The translations under genes and the position numbers were made by a program. A stretch of DNA of 23,990 nucleotides from JAHIYG01 sp041306075 (GTDB taxonomy: Archaea; Altiarchaeota; Altiarchaeia; IMC4; SCGC-AAA252-I15). How positions within the stretch are numbered: position 1 is the stretch's first letter; every line of letters starts with the position of its first letter. Shown here piece by piece: positions 7,396-14,790 of the stretch. The DNA lies in assembly GCA_041306075.1 (NCBI GenBank), contig JBFYKH010000064.1:1-23990 (forward strand), in the 5' to 3' direction. The notes beneath the pieces are model-generated. The model saw only the letters and a program-made list of their open reading frames with translations, was not told the origin of the DNA and made no database searches.

Positions 7396-8489
7396 TGGAC
7401 CCATGGACGGTCGGCGAGATAGCCGACTACGGGAAGCTGATGAGGGAGTTCGGGATGGAGTCCTTCGAAGCGTACCGGACGAGGTTCGACGAGTTCAGGT
7501 ACGTCAGGAGGGGGGTCGTCTTCGGCCAGCGCGACTTCGCGAGAATCGCACAGTGCATGGACAAGAAGAAGCCGTACGCGATGATGACAGGCCTCATGCC
7601 CTCCGGCGCCTTCCACATGGGCCACAAGATGGTCGCGGACGAGATAATCTGGTTCCAGGAGCACGGCGCCGACACGTTCATCTGCGCCGCGGACGTGGAA
7701 AGCTACCTGATGAGGGACAAGAGCTTCGCGCAGGCGAGGAGGATAGCGGTCGGGGAGTACCTCGCCAACTACTTCGCGCTCGGCCTGAAGCCGGAGGGCC
7801 TGCACTTCTGGTTCCAGAGCGACCACATCGGCGAATACTACAGGCTCCGGGACATGGCCGCCAAGAGGGTCACGTTCAACGAGCTCACGGCGATTTACGG
7901 GGAGCTGAGCCCCGGGAAGATTGTGTCGGTCCTCACCCAGGTCGCGGACATACTGCACCCTCAGCTGGACAGGTACGGGGGGCCGAGGCCGACGGTGGTG
8001 CCGGTGGGCGCGGACCAGGACCCGCACATCCGGCTGGCGCGGGACATAGCGTCCAGGCTCGCCGCCGAGCGGGAGGGCGGCGCGGACTTCAGGTGCCAGG
8101 TCCCCTCCGCGACGTACCACAAGTTCATGGGCGGCCTGTCGGGCGGGAAGATGAGCTCCTCGGACCCGAAGAGCCACATCGCCCTCACCGAGGACCCGGC
8201 GCAGGCGGCGAAGAAGGTGATGTCGGCGAAGACGGGGGGGAGGGCGACTTCGGAGGAGCAGAGGAGGCTCGGCGGTGAGCCGGACAAATGCATGGTGTAC
8301 GAACTCTATCTTTACCATCTCATCGACGACGACCTGGAGCTCGCGAAGGTGTACAACGAATGCAGGTGCGGGAAGCTCACCTGCGGCGAGGACAAGCGCC
8401 GCTGCGCAGGCCTCGTGGAGAAGTTCCTGAGGGCCCACCAGGAGCGGCTTCCGGCAGCCCGAGAGGAGGCCGAGGGGCTGCTCCGATAG
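7395..8489 (+). CDS. trpS: Tryptophanyl-tRNA synthetase
   Basis: A 364-aa class I aminoacyl-tRNA synthetase that charges tRNA-Trp. It opens with DPW...DYGKLMREFG, as archaeal/eukaryotic TrpRS do. The HIGH-like motif is HMGH (74-77, preceded by PSGAF) and the KMSKS-like loop is KMSSS (252-256). The ATP/Trp pocket segment VVPVGADQDPHIRLARD (201-217) is present. Near the C-terminus, CRCGKLTCGEDKRRC (323-337) matches the 'C..g.l.CGecK' segment of archaeal TrpRS. I used ATG 7395, which overlaps the MazG-like stop (TGATG). A GTG directly before it at 7392 is a weaker alternative. The protein is cytosolic. Confidence 0.95.
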   Translation: MDPWTVGEIADYGKLMREFGMESFEAYRTRFDEFRYVRRGVVFGQRDFARIAQCMDKKKPYAMMTGLMPSGAFHMGHKMVADEIIWFQEHGADTFICAADVESYLMRDKSFAQARRIAVGEYLANYFALGLKPEGLHFWFQSDHIGEYYRLRDMAAKRVTFNELTAIYGELSPGKIVSVLTQVADILHPQLDRYGGPRPTVVPVGADQDPHIRLARDIASRLAAEREGGADFRCQVPSATYHKFMGGLSGGKMSSSDPKSHIALTEDPAQAAKKVMSAKTGGRATSEEQRRLGGEPDKCMVYELYLYHLIDDDLELAKVYNECRCGKLTCGEDKRRCAGLVEKFLRAHQERLPAAREEAEGLLR

Positions 8490-8490
8490 C

Positions 8491-8520
8491 TTTTTATATT
8501 AGGAGTGGCATAAGTATTCA
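8491..8520 (+). promoter_or_regulatory. TATA-like elements for the basic/acidic protein gene
   Basis: Two candidates precede ATG 8541. TTTTTATATT (8491-8500) lies 41-50 bp upstream and would give a leader of about 20 nt. ATAAGTATTC (8510-8519) lies 22-31 bp upstream and would be leaderless. Sequence alone does not decide between them. Confidence 0.35.
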
Positions 8521-8540
8521 AATTTCCATCAGGTCTTAGG

Positions 8541-8864
8541 ATGCCTCTGAAGAAGAAAAAGTCTGTGAAGGCTAGGGCGAAGCCCGCCGCGAGGAAGGCG
8601 GCTGCGAAGGCCGGGAAACCCAGGGGGAAGCCGGAGAAGGCTCTGAAGGCCGATGCCGAGAAGCCTGAGGAGGAGAAGAAGGCTTTCTCGAGCGAGGAGT
8701 CCGAAATCCTGAAGAGGAGGAGGAAGGTCATCGAGGAGGTCGACGAGGACGGGATGCCCGTGAAGAAGAAGAGCCCCGACGAGGAGCATCTCGAGGAGCC
8801 GAGGAGCTACGACAGCGACGAGTACTTCTACGAGGAGACGAACGAGGAGGATAAGTACTACTGA
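8541..8864 (+). CDS. Low-complexity bipolar protein: Lys/Ala-rich head, acidic Tyr-rich tail
   Basis: A 107-aa protein that I cannot assign to a family. Residues 1-48 are almost all Lys, Ala, Arg, Pro and Glu, with KKKK at 4-7 and repeated AKP/KPAARKAA-type steps like histone H1 tails or nucleic-acid-binding extensions. Residues 51-71 form a charged helix (ESEILKRRRKVIEEVDEDG). The end (about 79-107) is acidic with six tyrosines and terminates in DKYY. No signal peptide, membrane segment or cysteine is present. The gene is monocistronic with its own TATA-like box and ends 9 bp before the convergent argC. It is probably disordered and may bind nucleic acid through its head; that is inference from composition. 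The reading frame is real-looking because its codons are strongly G/C-ending. Confidence 0.75.
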   Translation: MPLKKKKSVKARAKPAARKAAAKAGKPRGKPEKALKADAEKPEEEKKAFSSEESEILKRRRKVIEEVDEDGMPVKKKSPDEEHLEEPRSYDSDEYFYEETNEEDKYY

Positions 8865-8873
8865 GCCCCGGGC

Positions 8874-9887
8874 CTACGGGTGGTACGGCGGCGACGATAT
8901 TCCGGTGTCCTCCGGCAAGCCGGAGATAATGTTCATGTTCTGCACCGCCTGTCCGGCGGCGCCCTTCACCAGGTTGTCTATGGCGGAGACTATCACGGCC
9001 CGCTTCTTTTCCAGGTCGTAGTACGGGGATATGTCGCACCAGTTCGAGTGGGCGACGTTCTTGGTGTATGCCTCCGGGACTATGCGGATGAACTTCTCGC
9101 CCCTGTAGTAGCCGCCGTAGTGCTTCGGCAGGTCGACCCCGGAGAGGTCGCCGAACACGTGGGCGTTCGACAGTATCCCGCGAACAATCGGCACCAATGT
9201 GGGGGTGAAGGACACGCTTATCCCCGCCATGAGGCCTGAGAGTATGTGCTCTATCTCCGGCTGATGCCTGTGGCCTACCGCCTTGTATATCTTGAGGCCG
9301 CCGTCGACTTCGCTGTGGTGGACGAACTCCGTTGGTTTCGCCCCGGCCCCGGAGGTGCCGCTCTTGGCGTCGACGACTATCTTCGAGAGGTCTATTTTGT
9401 CCTTGAAGCTCGAGAGCGGCGCGAGGGACAGTATGGCCGCCGTCGCGTAGCAGCCCGGGTTGGCTATGAGCCTCGCCTTGCGTATCTTTTCCCTGAAGAG
9501 CTCCGGGAGGCCGTAGACGGCCTCCTCCAGGAGCTCCGGGTTCTTGTGGGGGACGTAGTATCTCTCGAACAGCTTCTGGTCCCTTATCCGGTAGTCGGCT
9601 CCGATGTCGATGACTTTGATTCCCTTCTCCAGGAGTCCGGGGGCGTGCCCCATGCCTTCCCCGTGCGGGAGGGCGAGGAAGGCGACGTCCGCGTCCGTCT
9701 TCCCCGGGACGTATTCCGCGAACCTGGCGTCGAGTATCCCCCGGAGGCTCTGGTGGACGTCCGACACCGGCTTGCCGGCGTGGGTGCGCGAAGTCGCCTC
9801 TATGGCGTCCACGTTGGGGTGGCCCGTGAGGAGCCTGAGGAGTTCGCCGCCGCTGTATCCCGATGCGCCGACCACGAGAGCCTTCAT
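8874..9887 (-). CDS. argC: N-acetyl-gamma-glutamyl-phosphate reductase (ArgC) or LysW-aminoadipyl-phosphate reductase (LysY)
   Basis: A 337-aa NADPH-dependent acyl-phosphate reductase of the ArgC/LysY family. The Rossmann motif is VVGASGYSGGELLRLL (5-20). The catalytic Cys is C146 in NPGCYAT (143-149) and the conserved His lies in GHRHQPEIEH (205-214). DAKSGTSGAG (173-182) is also typical. In arginine synthesis it reduces N-acetylglutamyl phosphate; archaeal relatives can act on LysW-bound aminoadipyl or glutamyl phosphates. No lysW or other arginine/lysine gene is nearby to decide, so the substrate is uncertain. ATG 9887 comes one base after the stop of the membrane protein gene (TGAAATG), making it the third gene of a PfkB, membrane protein, argC operon. 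Confidence 0.9.
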   Translation of the reverse strand: MKALVVGASGYSGGELLRLLTGHPNVDAIEATSRTHAGKPVSDVHQSLRGILDARFAEYVPGKTDADVAFLALPHGEGMGHAPGLLEKGIKVIDIGADYRIRDQKLFERYYVPHKNPELLEEAVYGLPELFREKIRKARLIANPGCYATAAILSLAPLSSFKDKIDLSKIVVDAKSGTSGAGAKPTEFVHHSEVDGGLKIYKAVGHRHQPEIEHILSGLMAGISVSFTPTLVPIVRGILSNAHVFGDLSGVDLPKHYGGYYRGEKFIRIVPEAYTKNVAHSNWCDISPYYDLEKKRAVIVSAIDNLVKGAAGQAVQNMNIISGLPEDTGISSPPYHP

Positions 9888-9888
9888 T

Positions 9889-10962
9889 TCAGTACACCTT
9901 CACCGTCCCGGACGACGCGTCCAACCCGGGCTCATTGCCTTGCGGCGCGAACACGCTGCACGAGGGATTCATCCTCGCGAGGAAGATGAGGCTGTAGTAC
10001 GTGAGGAACACGTTCACCGGGAGCGTGATGAACGAGGTGACGTATTGTATCACGATGAGCACGGGTATGAGGGCCAGCACGACGAGGGGCATGAGGGGCT
10101 CCGCCGACCCGCCGAAGACCGCCGCGCCCAAGCCGAACACGAACAGGACCGCCAGCACCGGCAGGAGGAAAACCATCTGCACCGCGAACTGGACGACCGA
10201 GCCGACGAAGCCGAACCCCAGCCTCAGGACAAGGTAGACCGCGAACTGCCAGAAGCCGTTTGAAGCCAGCTCCCTCACCCTCCCCACCGCCGCGAAGAGG
10301 CCGCATCCCGTCGCGTACATGACGGGCGCGGCGAGCTCTGTGACGAGCCAGATGAACAGTATGACAACAAGGATAAAGGCAACGAACACGAAGGCGGCGA
10401 TTATGATGAGGAGTATTCCCATGAAGCCCGGGCTAATCGACCCGTACAGGCTTATGCCGGCGAAAATAACCGCAATGGATACCACAACCAGCACTATCGT
10501 GACTGCGAACTCGAATATGAAGAGGCTTAGGCCGCGCCGGGCCTGGCTCTTGTAGCCCTCTAGCAGCCTCAGGTCGCCGTCGGCGAGGGCTTTGATGAAC
10601 ACGAAGACTGAGACGGACCTCAGGTAGAACATCAGGAGTATGAACGCTATGAGGACGGCGAAGATGGCCGCGAGGAGGATTATGCCGCCGCCCATTGCCC
10701 ATTCAGGCAGGCCCAGAGCAGACTGCGCCGGAGCGGCCAATAGGATGTCCGGAGACACGGTCTCGGATGAGAAGCCTGAGCCCGGGCCGTATCCTCCGCC
10801 GTCGTCGCCTCCGCCTCCTCCGCCTCCCCCCCCGCCTCCGCCGCCAAGGAGCATGGCGACGAGGGCGAGCCTCAGCCAGAAGCCCAGCCTGAACGGCAGA
10901 AGCAGCGCCTTCGTCCTCTCAATCGCCTCCTGCAGGGCCCCGACACCGTGCCATTCGGTCAT
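9889..10962 (-). CDS. Multi-pass membrane protein with 13-Gly tract
   Basis: A 357-aa integral membrane protein of unknown function. An amphipathic lead with LQEAIERTKALLLPFRLGFWLRL-type residues (about 10-32) precedes a short hydrophobic stretch (31-39). Then come 13 consecutive glycines (40-52) and a further Asp/Gly-rich loop to about 64. About six long hydrophobic segments follow (approximately 92-113, 146-172, 180-208, 240-262, 264-284, 290-325). The 'A.eRtk.LLfPF..g.WlrLalva' opening followed by a Gly-rich loop recalls uncharacterised archaeal membrane proteins of the DUF7544 kind; that link is from memory. I chose ATG 10962 because it overlaps the upstream PfkB stop in ATGA; the frame is open further but unsupported. 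Confidence 0.82.
   Translation of the reverse strand: MTEWHGVGALQEAIERTKALLLPFRLGFWLRLALVAMLLGGGGGGGGGGGGGDDGGGYGPGSGFSSETVSPDILLAAPAQSALGLPEWAMGGGIILLAAIFAVLIAFILLMFYLRSVSVFVFIKALADGDLRLLEGYKSQARRGLSLFIFEFAVTIVLVVVSIAVIFAGISLYGSISPGFMGILLIIIAAFVFVAFILVVILFIWLVTELAAPVMYATGCGLFAAVGRVRELASNGFWQFAVYLVLRLGFGFVGSVVQFAVQMVFLLPVLAVLFVFGLGAAVFGGSAEPLMPLVVLALIPVLIVIQYVTSFITLPVNVFLTYYSLIFLARMNPSCSVFAPQGNEPGLDASSGTVKVY
10826..10833 (-). repeat. G8 homopolymer inside the poly-glycine tract
   Basis: On the coding (minus) strand the poly-Gly codons contain a run of eight G, within an almost pure GGN tract at about 10806-10845. It is the longest mononucleotide run I noticed in the window and lies early in the membrane protein gene (codons 43-46), where a one-base slip would truncate the protein. 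Confidence 0.85.
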
Positions 10963-11852
10963 TTTATCCTGTTGAACCGTTCTACGACCACGTCCCATGT
11001 AGGGAGGTTGGTCTGGCAGCCCCATTCCTCGACTATGAACGAGGCCGCGGCGTTACCTAATTTCACGCTCTCATATATATCATAGCCTTTCTGCTGGGCT
11101 GCGATGAAACCGGCGTTGAATGCGTCGCCCGCACCGGACGAGTCCACCACCTTTGCCGGGTAGGCTGGCACGTCCATCTTGGTGTCCCTCGCGTAGACGC
11201 TCGCCCCCTTCTCCCCGCGCGTGACTATGACGGTCTGCCCCATAGCCGGCTTCAGCGCGTATCCGAGCTTGTGGAGGTGGTTCATCTCGTGGTGGTTGAC
11301 GACGACGACCGCGCTCTCGGCGACCACAGTCCTGAACGATTTAGGTATCCTGTCGAACTTGAATATCCCGTAGCCGGGGTTGTACACCTTCACGCTGCTG
11401 CCCCACGCGTCGACGACCCTCCGCTGCATCCCGAGGTAGGTCCTGGCCATGTAAACCGCCTTCACGTCCTTGGGGAGCTGTTTGCCGAACTCCGCCTCCG
11501 GGTCGAGGTCGTCGAGCATCTCGGTCACGCCCTTGTAGAAGAAGCTCACCTGGCCGCTGCCGGCCTTGTAGAACATGCTCCGCGTCGTGTCGCCGAACAC
11601 GCCCTTGAGGTAGAGCTTCACGCCCTGCCCCTCCATGTAGGCCCGGTAGTCGTCCGCGTCGGTGCCGATGACGCTCACGAGGCCGACCTTGAGGCCGAGC
11701 TTGTTGGCGACGACGGCCGTGTTCGCGCCCATGCCCCCGTAGAACCGCCTCGCGCACCTGACCTCCGAGGCCTCGTCCGGGTGAGGGAGCCGGTCGACCT
11801 CGTAGAAGCTGTCCACCGCGGTGTCGCCGAAAACCAGCAAGTCAAGTCCCAT
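10959..11852 (-). CDS. PfkB/ribokinase family carbohydrate or nucleoside kinase
   Basis: A 297-aa PfkB-fold kinase using ATP. The N-terminal signature FYGGMGANTAVVANKLG (37-53) is the substrate-binding GG motif. The C-terminal signature DSSGAGDAFNAGF (237-249) has the catalytic base D243 and the GAGD anion hole. The ending GCQTNLPTWDVV (278-289) and the internal YNPG (157-160) resemble archaeal nucleoside/sugar kinases of this family, so adenosine/cytidine-type nucleoside or ribose-like substrates are possible; specificity is not readable. The frame is open to 12299, but that extension is antisense to pyrH and has no homology-like content. ATG 11852 with a TATA-like box 29-38 bp upstream is preferred. 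The stop overlaps the membrane protein start (ATGA). Confidence 0.9.
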   Translation of the reverse strand: MGLDLLVFGDTAVDSFYEVDRLPHPDEASEVRCARRFYGGMGANTAVVANKLGLKVGLVSVIGTDADDYRAYMEGQGVKLYLKGVFGDTTRSMFYKAGSGQVSFFYKGVTEMLDDLDPEAEFGKQLPKDVKAVYMARTYLGMQRRVVDAWGSSVKVYNPGYGIFKFDRIPKSFRTVVAESAVVVVNHHEMNHLHKLGYALKPAMGQTVIVTRGEKGASVYARDTKMDVPAYPAKVVDSSGAGDAFNAGFIAAQQKGYDIYESVKLGNAAASFIVEEWGCQTNLPTWDVVVERFNRIK

Positions 11853-11880
11853 CGCCAACCCGTAACTAAACGGTTTCGGG

Positions 11881-11890
11881 GGATAAATAC
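11881..11890 (-). promoter_or_regulatory. TATA-like box for the PfkB operon
   Basis: GTATTTATCC on the minus strand, 29-38 bp before ATG 11852, in the 91-bp divergent gap shared with pyrH. It supports the short PfkB start. Confidence 0.5.
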
Positions 11891-11912
11891 TGGGGCCTAG
11901 GCCCAGCGCCGG

Positions 11913-11921
11913 GTATAAAAA
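11913..11921 (+). promoter_or_regulatory. TATA box for pyrH
   Basis: GTATAAAAA lies 23-31 bp before ATG 11944. This is a strong archaeal TATA match and predicts a leaderless transcript. Confidence 0.6.
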
Positions 11922-11943
11922 CCGCGCGTCCGAATAGTAAGTG

Positions 11944-12621
11944 ATGCGTCTTGTGTTCTCCCTGGGGGGCAGCATACTGGCCCCGGAGAAGGTGGACGAG
12001 AAGTATGTCCGGGAGGCCGCGGGCTTCCTGAAACGCCTGTCCGCTGGGAACCAGGTGGCGGTGGTCGTCGGCGGAGGCCGGCCGGCCAGGGAGCGCATCA
12101 AGGCTGCGCGGGGGCGCGGCGCCGCCTGGGCGGAGTGCGACCATGAGGGTATACTCGCGACCCGGGAGAACGCGAAGGCGCTGATTAAGGCGCTCGGGGC
12201 GGAGGCTAACGTGACTGTTCCCGAGTCGGTCAAGGAGGCGGCTGGCCTCTTCGGCAGGGGGATACTGGTCATGGGCGGCACTGAGCCGGGGCACTCCACT
12301 GACGCCGTGGCCGCGCTGATAGGCGACTGGGTGAAGGCGGACCTGTTCGTGAACGCCTCGAACGTGGACGCCGTCTACGACAGGGACCCGGGGAAGAACC
12401 CTGACGCGAAGCCGCTGGCGATGGTGGGCATAGACGAGCTCATCCGGCTCCTGGACGGGGAAGGCTTCAACGCCGGCGAGTACCCGCTCCTAGACCACGT
12501 GGCCTTGAAGGTGATAAAGAGGGCGCGCCTCAGGACTGTGATACTAGACGGCCGCGACATCGCGAACATGGAGGCGGCGGCGCAGGGGCGGAAGTTCAGG
12601 GGAACCGTCGTCGTCCCGTGA
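11944..12621 (+). CDS. pyrH: Archaeal-type UMP kinase
   Basis: A 225-aa amino-acid-kinase-fold enzyme that phosphorylates UMP to UDP with ATP in pyrimidine synthesis. Motifs: LVFSLGGSIL (3-12, phosphate loop), VAVVVGGGRPARE (38-50), DHEGILATRENAKAL (66-80), GGTEPGHSTDAVAA (111-124) and the nucleotide-binding NASNVDAVYDRDPGKNPDAK (137-156). The compact length and the 'PGHSTDAVAA' motif fit the archaeal UMP kinase subfamily rather than bacterial PyrH. A GTG directly before the ATG (11941) is a less likely start. The gene is divergent from the PfkB operon and is followed, with a separate TATA-like box, by the UPF0104 membrane protein. Confidence 0.93.
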   Translation: MRLVFSLGGSILAPEKVDEKYVREAAGFLKRLSAGNQVAVVVGGGRPARERIKAARGRGAAWAECDHEGILATRENAKALIKALGAEANVTVPESVKEAAGLFGRGILVMGGTEPGHSTDAVAALIGDWVKADLFVNASNVDAVYDRDPGKNPDAKPLAMVGIDELIRLLDGEGFNAGEYPLLDHVALKVIKRARLRTVILDGRDIANMEAAAQGRKFRGTVVVP

Positions 12622-12622
12622 G

Positions 12623-12630
12623 TTATATTT
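12623..12630 (+). promoter_or_regulatory. TATA-like box for the UPF0104 gene
   Basis: TTATATTT, 22-29 bp before ATG 12652, in the 30-bp gap after pyrH. It suggests independent transcription in addition to any read-through. Confidence 0.45.
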
Positions 12631-12651
12631 CGAGGGAACATATTCTATTCG

Positions 12652-13665
12652 ATGTACCGCAAGCGTGCGACGCTGTTCCTGATAAGCGCCATCCTGCTTG
12701 CCGCCCTCCTTTACAGCCTCGACTGGGAGAGGTTCGCGGAAGTGGCTGGGAGGGTGAGCATCAAATGGCTCCTCATGCTCCTCGGCCTGCAGGCGGCCAT
12801 CATGCTCCTGAACACATGCAGGTGGTACGTCCTCGTGAGGGGCTATGGAGTCTCCTTCCTGAACTCCCTGTGGGCGAGCCTCATCTGCCTCATGGTGAAC
12901 AACCTGACGCCCATGAGCATGGTCGGCGGTGAGCCTGTGAGGGCGTACGTGCTCGCGAGGATAGACAGGATAAAGGCGGAGACCGCGTTCGCGACCGTGC
13001 TGGTCGACCTTTTCCTGGGCGTGATGCCGGTGGTGTTCATAGACCTGGTCGCCATATCCCTCGTCATAATGCATTCGCTCGACCTCAGATACGCCTGGTT
13101 CCTCGCCCTCGTCGGCGCCTCCACCCTCGGACTACTCGCGGTCTCGGCCAGCATACTCATGAGGAGGGAGAGGTCGATGCGCCTGTTGAAGGCGCTCATC
13201 GCCATCTTCGGGCGCTCAAGGCCGCTGAAGGCGCATGTTGAAAGGCTCGAGTCGAGGATTGACCTCCTCTTCGCGAACTTCCACGGTGGCATGGAGGTCG
13301 CGGTCGCCGACAAGGCGGCGCTCCTCCTGGCCTCTCTGGGCTCGGCCGCCGTCTGGGCGCTCACCTACCTTAGGGTCTACATGATATTCCTCGCCCTGGG
13401 CGTGCCGGTCTCCCCGGACGTCGTAATCATAGTCTATTCTATGCTCGTCATGGTCAGCGTCCTGCCACTCCTGCCCGGAGCCCTCGGCATGTGGGAGTGG
13501 GCCGGCATAGGCATGTTCGCGCTGTTCGGGATAGGGGCCGAGGAGGCGGCGGCCGCCGTCATGCTAGACAGGATGCTCTTCTATTGGATACCGATACTCA
13601 CCGGAGCCGCCTCGGCCATCCACGTAGGCTTGAGCGCGAGGAAGCTCGTGGAGGACGGGGAGTAG
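12652..13665 (+). CDS. UPF0104 / lysylphosphatidylglycerol synthase transmembrane domain protein
   Basis: A 337-aa polytopic protein of the LPG_synthase_TM (UPF0104) family, common in archaea and of unsettled function; bacterial relatives form the membrane part of MprF. About eight hydrophobic segments are visible (near 6-22, 38-57, 72-88, 112-140, 148-170, 222-250, 256-276, 282-328). The family signatures are NNLTPMSMVGGEPVRAYVL (83-101) and LPLLPGALGMWEW (271-283). No soluble aminoacyltransferase domain is attached, so it is the membrane module only. Its stop TAG directly abuts the stop (CTA on this strand) of the convergent glycosyltransferase gene. A role in lipid or glycolipid handling is plausible because of that neighbour, but this is inference. 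Confidence 0.9.
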   Translation: MYRKRATLFLISAILLAALLYSLDWERFAEVAGRVSIKWLLMLLGLQAAIMLLNTCRWYVLVRGYGVSFLNSLWASLICLMVNNLTPMSMVGGEPVRAYVLARIDRIKAETAFATVLVDLFLGVMPVVFIDLVAISLVIMHSLDLRYAWFLALVGASTLGLLAVSASILMRRERSMRLLKALIAIFGRSRPLKAHVERLESRIDLLFANFHGGMEVAVADKAALLLASLGSAAVWALTYLRVYMIFLALGVPVSPDVVIIVYSMLVMVSVLPLLPGALGMWEWAGIGMFALFGIGAEEAAAAVMLDRMLFYWIPILTGAASAIHVGLSARKLVEDGE

Positions 13666-14757
13666 CTACTTCCCGAGGTTTAGGTACATCTCCTCGAGCC
13701 TGTCGACCGTGGCCTCGACCGAGTTCCTCGCCGCCTCCTTCAGGCACCCTGTCCTCAGCCGCCCCATGTTCCCGTAGCATTCCCCGACCCGGGACAGGAG
13801 GCCGCCAACATCCTTCGGCCGGTAGTGGTAGCCGGTGACTCCGTCCTCCACCGTCGACTTGAGGGCGAGGACCGGCACCGCGACGACCGGGGTCCCGCAC
13901 GCCATCGACTCCAGGGCGACTAGGCCCTGGGTCTCGCAGAAGCTCGGGAACACGAACACGTCTAGGGCGCTGTAGAATTCCCTGAGGGTCTCCCTCGGCA
14001 GGAAGCCGAGGAACCTCACGTTCCGCTTCCCCTCCGCAATGCGTTTGTAGTATTCTTCGGCGGGGCCGGCGCCGGCGATTAAAACCGTGCCGTCGAAACT
14101 GTCAGCCGCCCCAATCAGGTCCTCCACGTGCTTCTCGTATCCGAGGCGGCCGCAGAAGCCGATGACCCGCTCAGTGGAGATGCCGTGCCTCCGCCTGAAC
14201 TCTTCCGCGCCGACGCGGCCGAACAGCTTCAAATCTATACCGTTGCTGAGGACCTCCACGTCCCGGACGCCGTTTCCGATGAGCCTGTCCCTGATGACCG
14301 GCGATGCCGTCGTCACGTGGCCGTACGCGTTGAACATCCTCCGCTCCCAGAGGAGGTACGCGCTCCGGTAGACGCCGCCGAGGATTCTGTTTCCCGGCAG
14401 GTAGCCCAGGTACTCGTCGCCCGGGGTGTGGAACGTGAGGACCCGGGGGGTCTTATGCGCCCATGACGCCCTCAGGCCGGCGAACGCCATGCCGTAGACG
14501 CCGTGCTGGTGTACCACGTCCAGGTGGGATGTGTCCTTCGGAACCCTCAAGGGCAGGGTGACCCGGTATTCTGGGTAGAACCAGAGGCCCACGGACCGGA
14601 AAGGGTGCTCCCGGACGCCTGGCGCATAGTCGCCGGACGGATAGTATATGGAGACCTCGTGCCCCCTCCGCTCAAGCTCCCGGCACCAGGCCTGAAGCGT
14701 GAACGTGACGCCGTTCACCTGCGGGAAGTACGTGTCGGTGAAGAACCCGATTTTCAT
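13666..14757 (-). CDS. GT4-type glycosyltransferase
   Basis: A 363-aa GT-B fold, family 4-like glycosyltransferase that would transfer a sugar from a nucleotide-sugar donor to a lipid, glycan or protein acceptor. The N-terminal domain starts MKIGFFTDTYFPQVNGVTFT (1-20), the acceptor-side opening typical of diacylglycerol- or phosphatidylinositol-type glycosyltransferases. HQHGVYG (83-89) and TFHTPGDEYLGYL (108-120) follow. The donor domain has SNGID (171-175), FCGRLGYEKH (201-210) and the EX7E motif with E275 and E283 in CETQGLVALESMACGTP. No membrane span is seen, so it is probably peripheral on the cytoplasmic face. It has its own TATA-like box, inside the 33-bp gap after the repeat-family operon. 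Confidence 0.92.
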   Translation of the reverse strand: MKIGFFTDTYFPQVNGVTFTLQAWCRELERRGHEVSIYYPSGDYAPGVREHPFRSVGLWFYPEYRVTLPLRVPKDTSHLDVVHQHGVYGMAFAGLRASWAHKTPRVLTFHTPGDEYLGYLPGNRILGGVYRSAYLLWERRMFNAYGHVTTASPVIRDRLIGNGVRDVEVLSNGIDLKLFGRVGAEEFRRRHGISTERVIGFCGRLGYEKHVEDLIGAADSFDGTVLIAGAGPAEEYYKRIAEGKRNVRFLGFLPRETLREFYSALDVFVFPSFCETQGLVALESMACGTPVVAVPVLALKSTVEDGVTGYHYRPKDVGGLLSRVGECYGNMGRLRTGCLKEAARNSVEATVDRLEEMYLNLGK

Positions 14758-14779
14758 CCAGTTGATACTATTGTGGGGG

Positions 14780-14790
14780 CGAATATAACG
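14780..14790 (-). promoter_or_regulatory. TATA-like box for the GT4 gene at 13666
   Basis: CGTTATATTC on the minus strand lies 24-33 bp before ATG 14757, immediately after the repeat-family operon. It suggests that the glycosyltransferase is transcribed on its own. Confidence 0.5.

Noticed and set aside
7403..8278. 291-aa plus-strand frame inside trpS
   Set aside because: It is the +1 shadow of trpS, rich in Arg/Gly/Pro as expected for out-of-frame translation of GC-rich DNA.
8529..8789. Leu-rich minus-strand frame over the basic/acidic protein gene
   Set aside because: The leucines are the antisense of Lys/Glu codons; no start signal or family similarity is present.
11853..12299. N-terminal extension of the PfkB kinase frame (total 446 aa)
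   Set aside because: The added 149 residues are antisense to pyrH and look like shadow translation (Ser/Pro/Arg-rich). The conserved kinase fold begins at ATG 11852, which has a well-placed TATA-like box.
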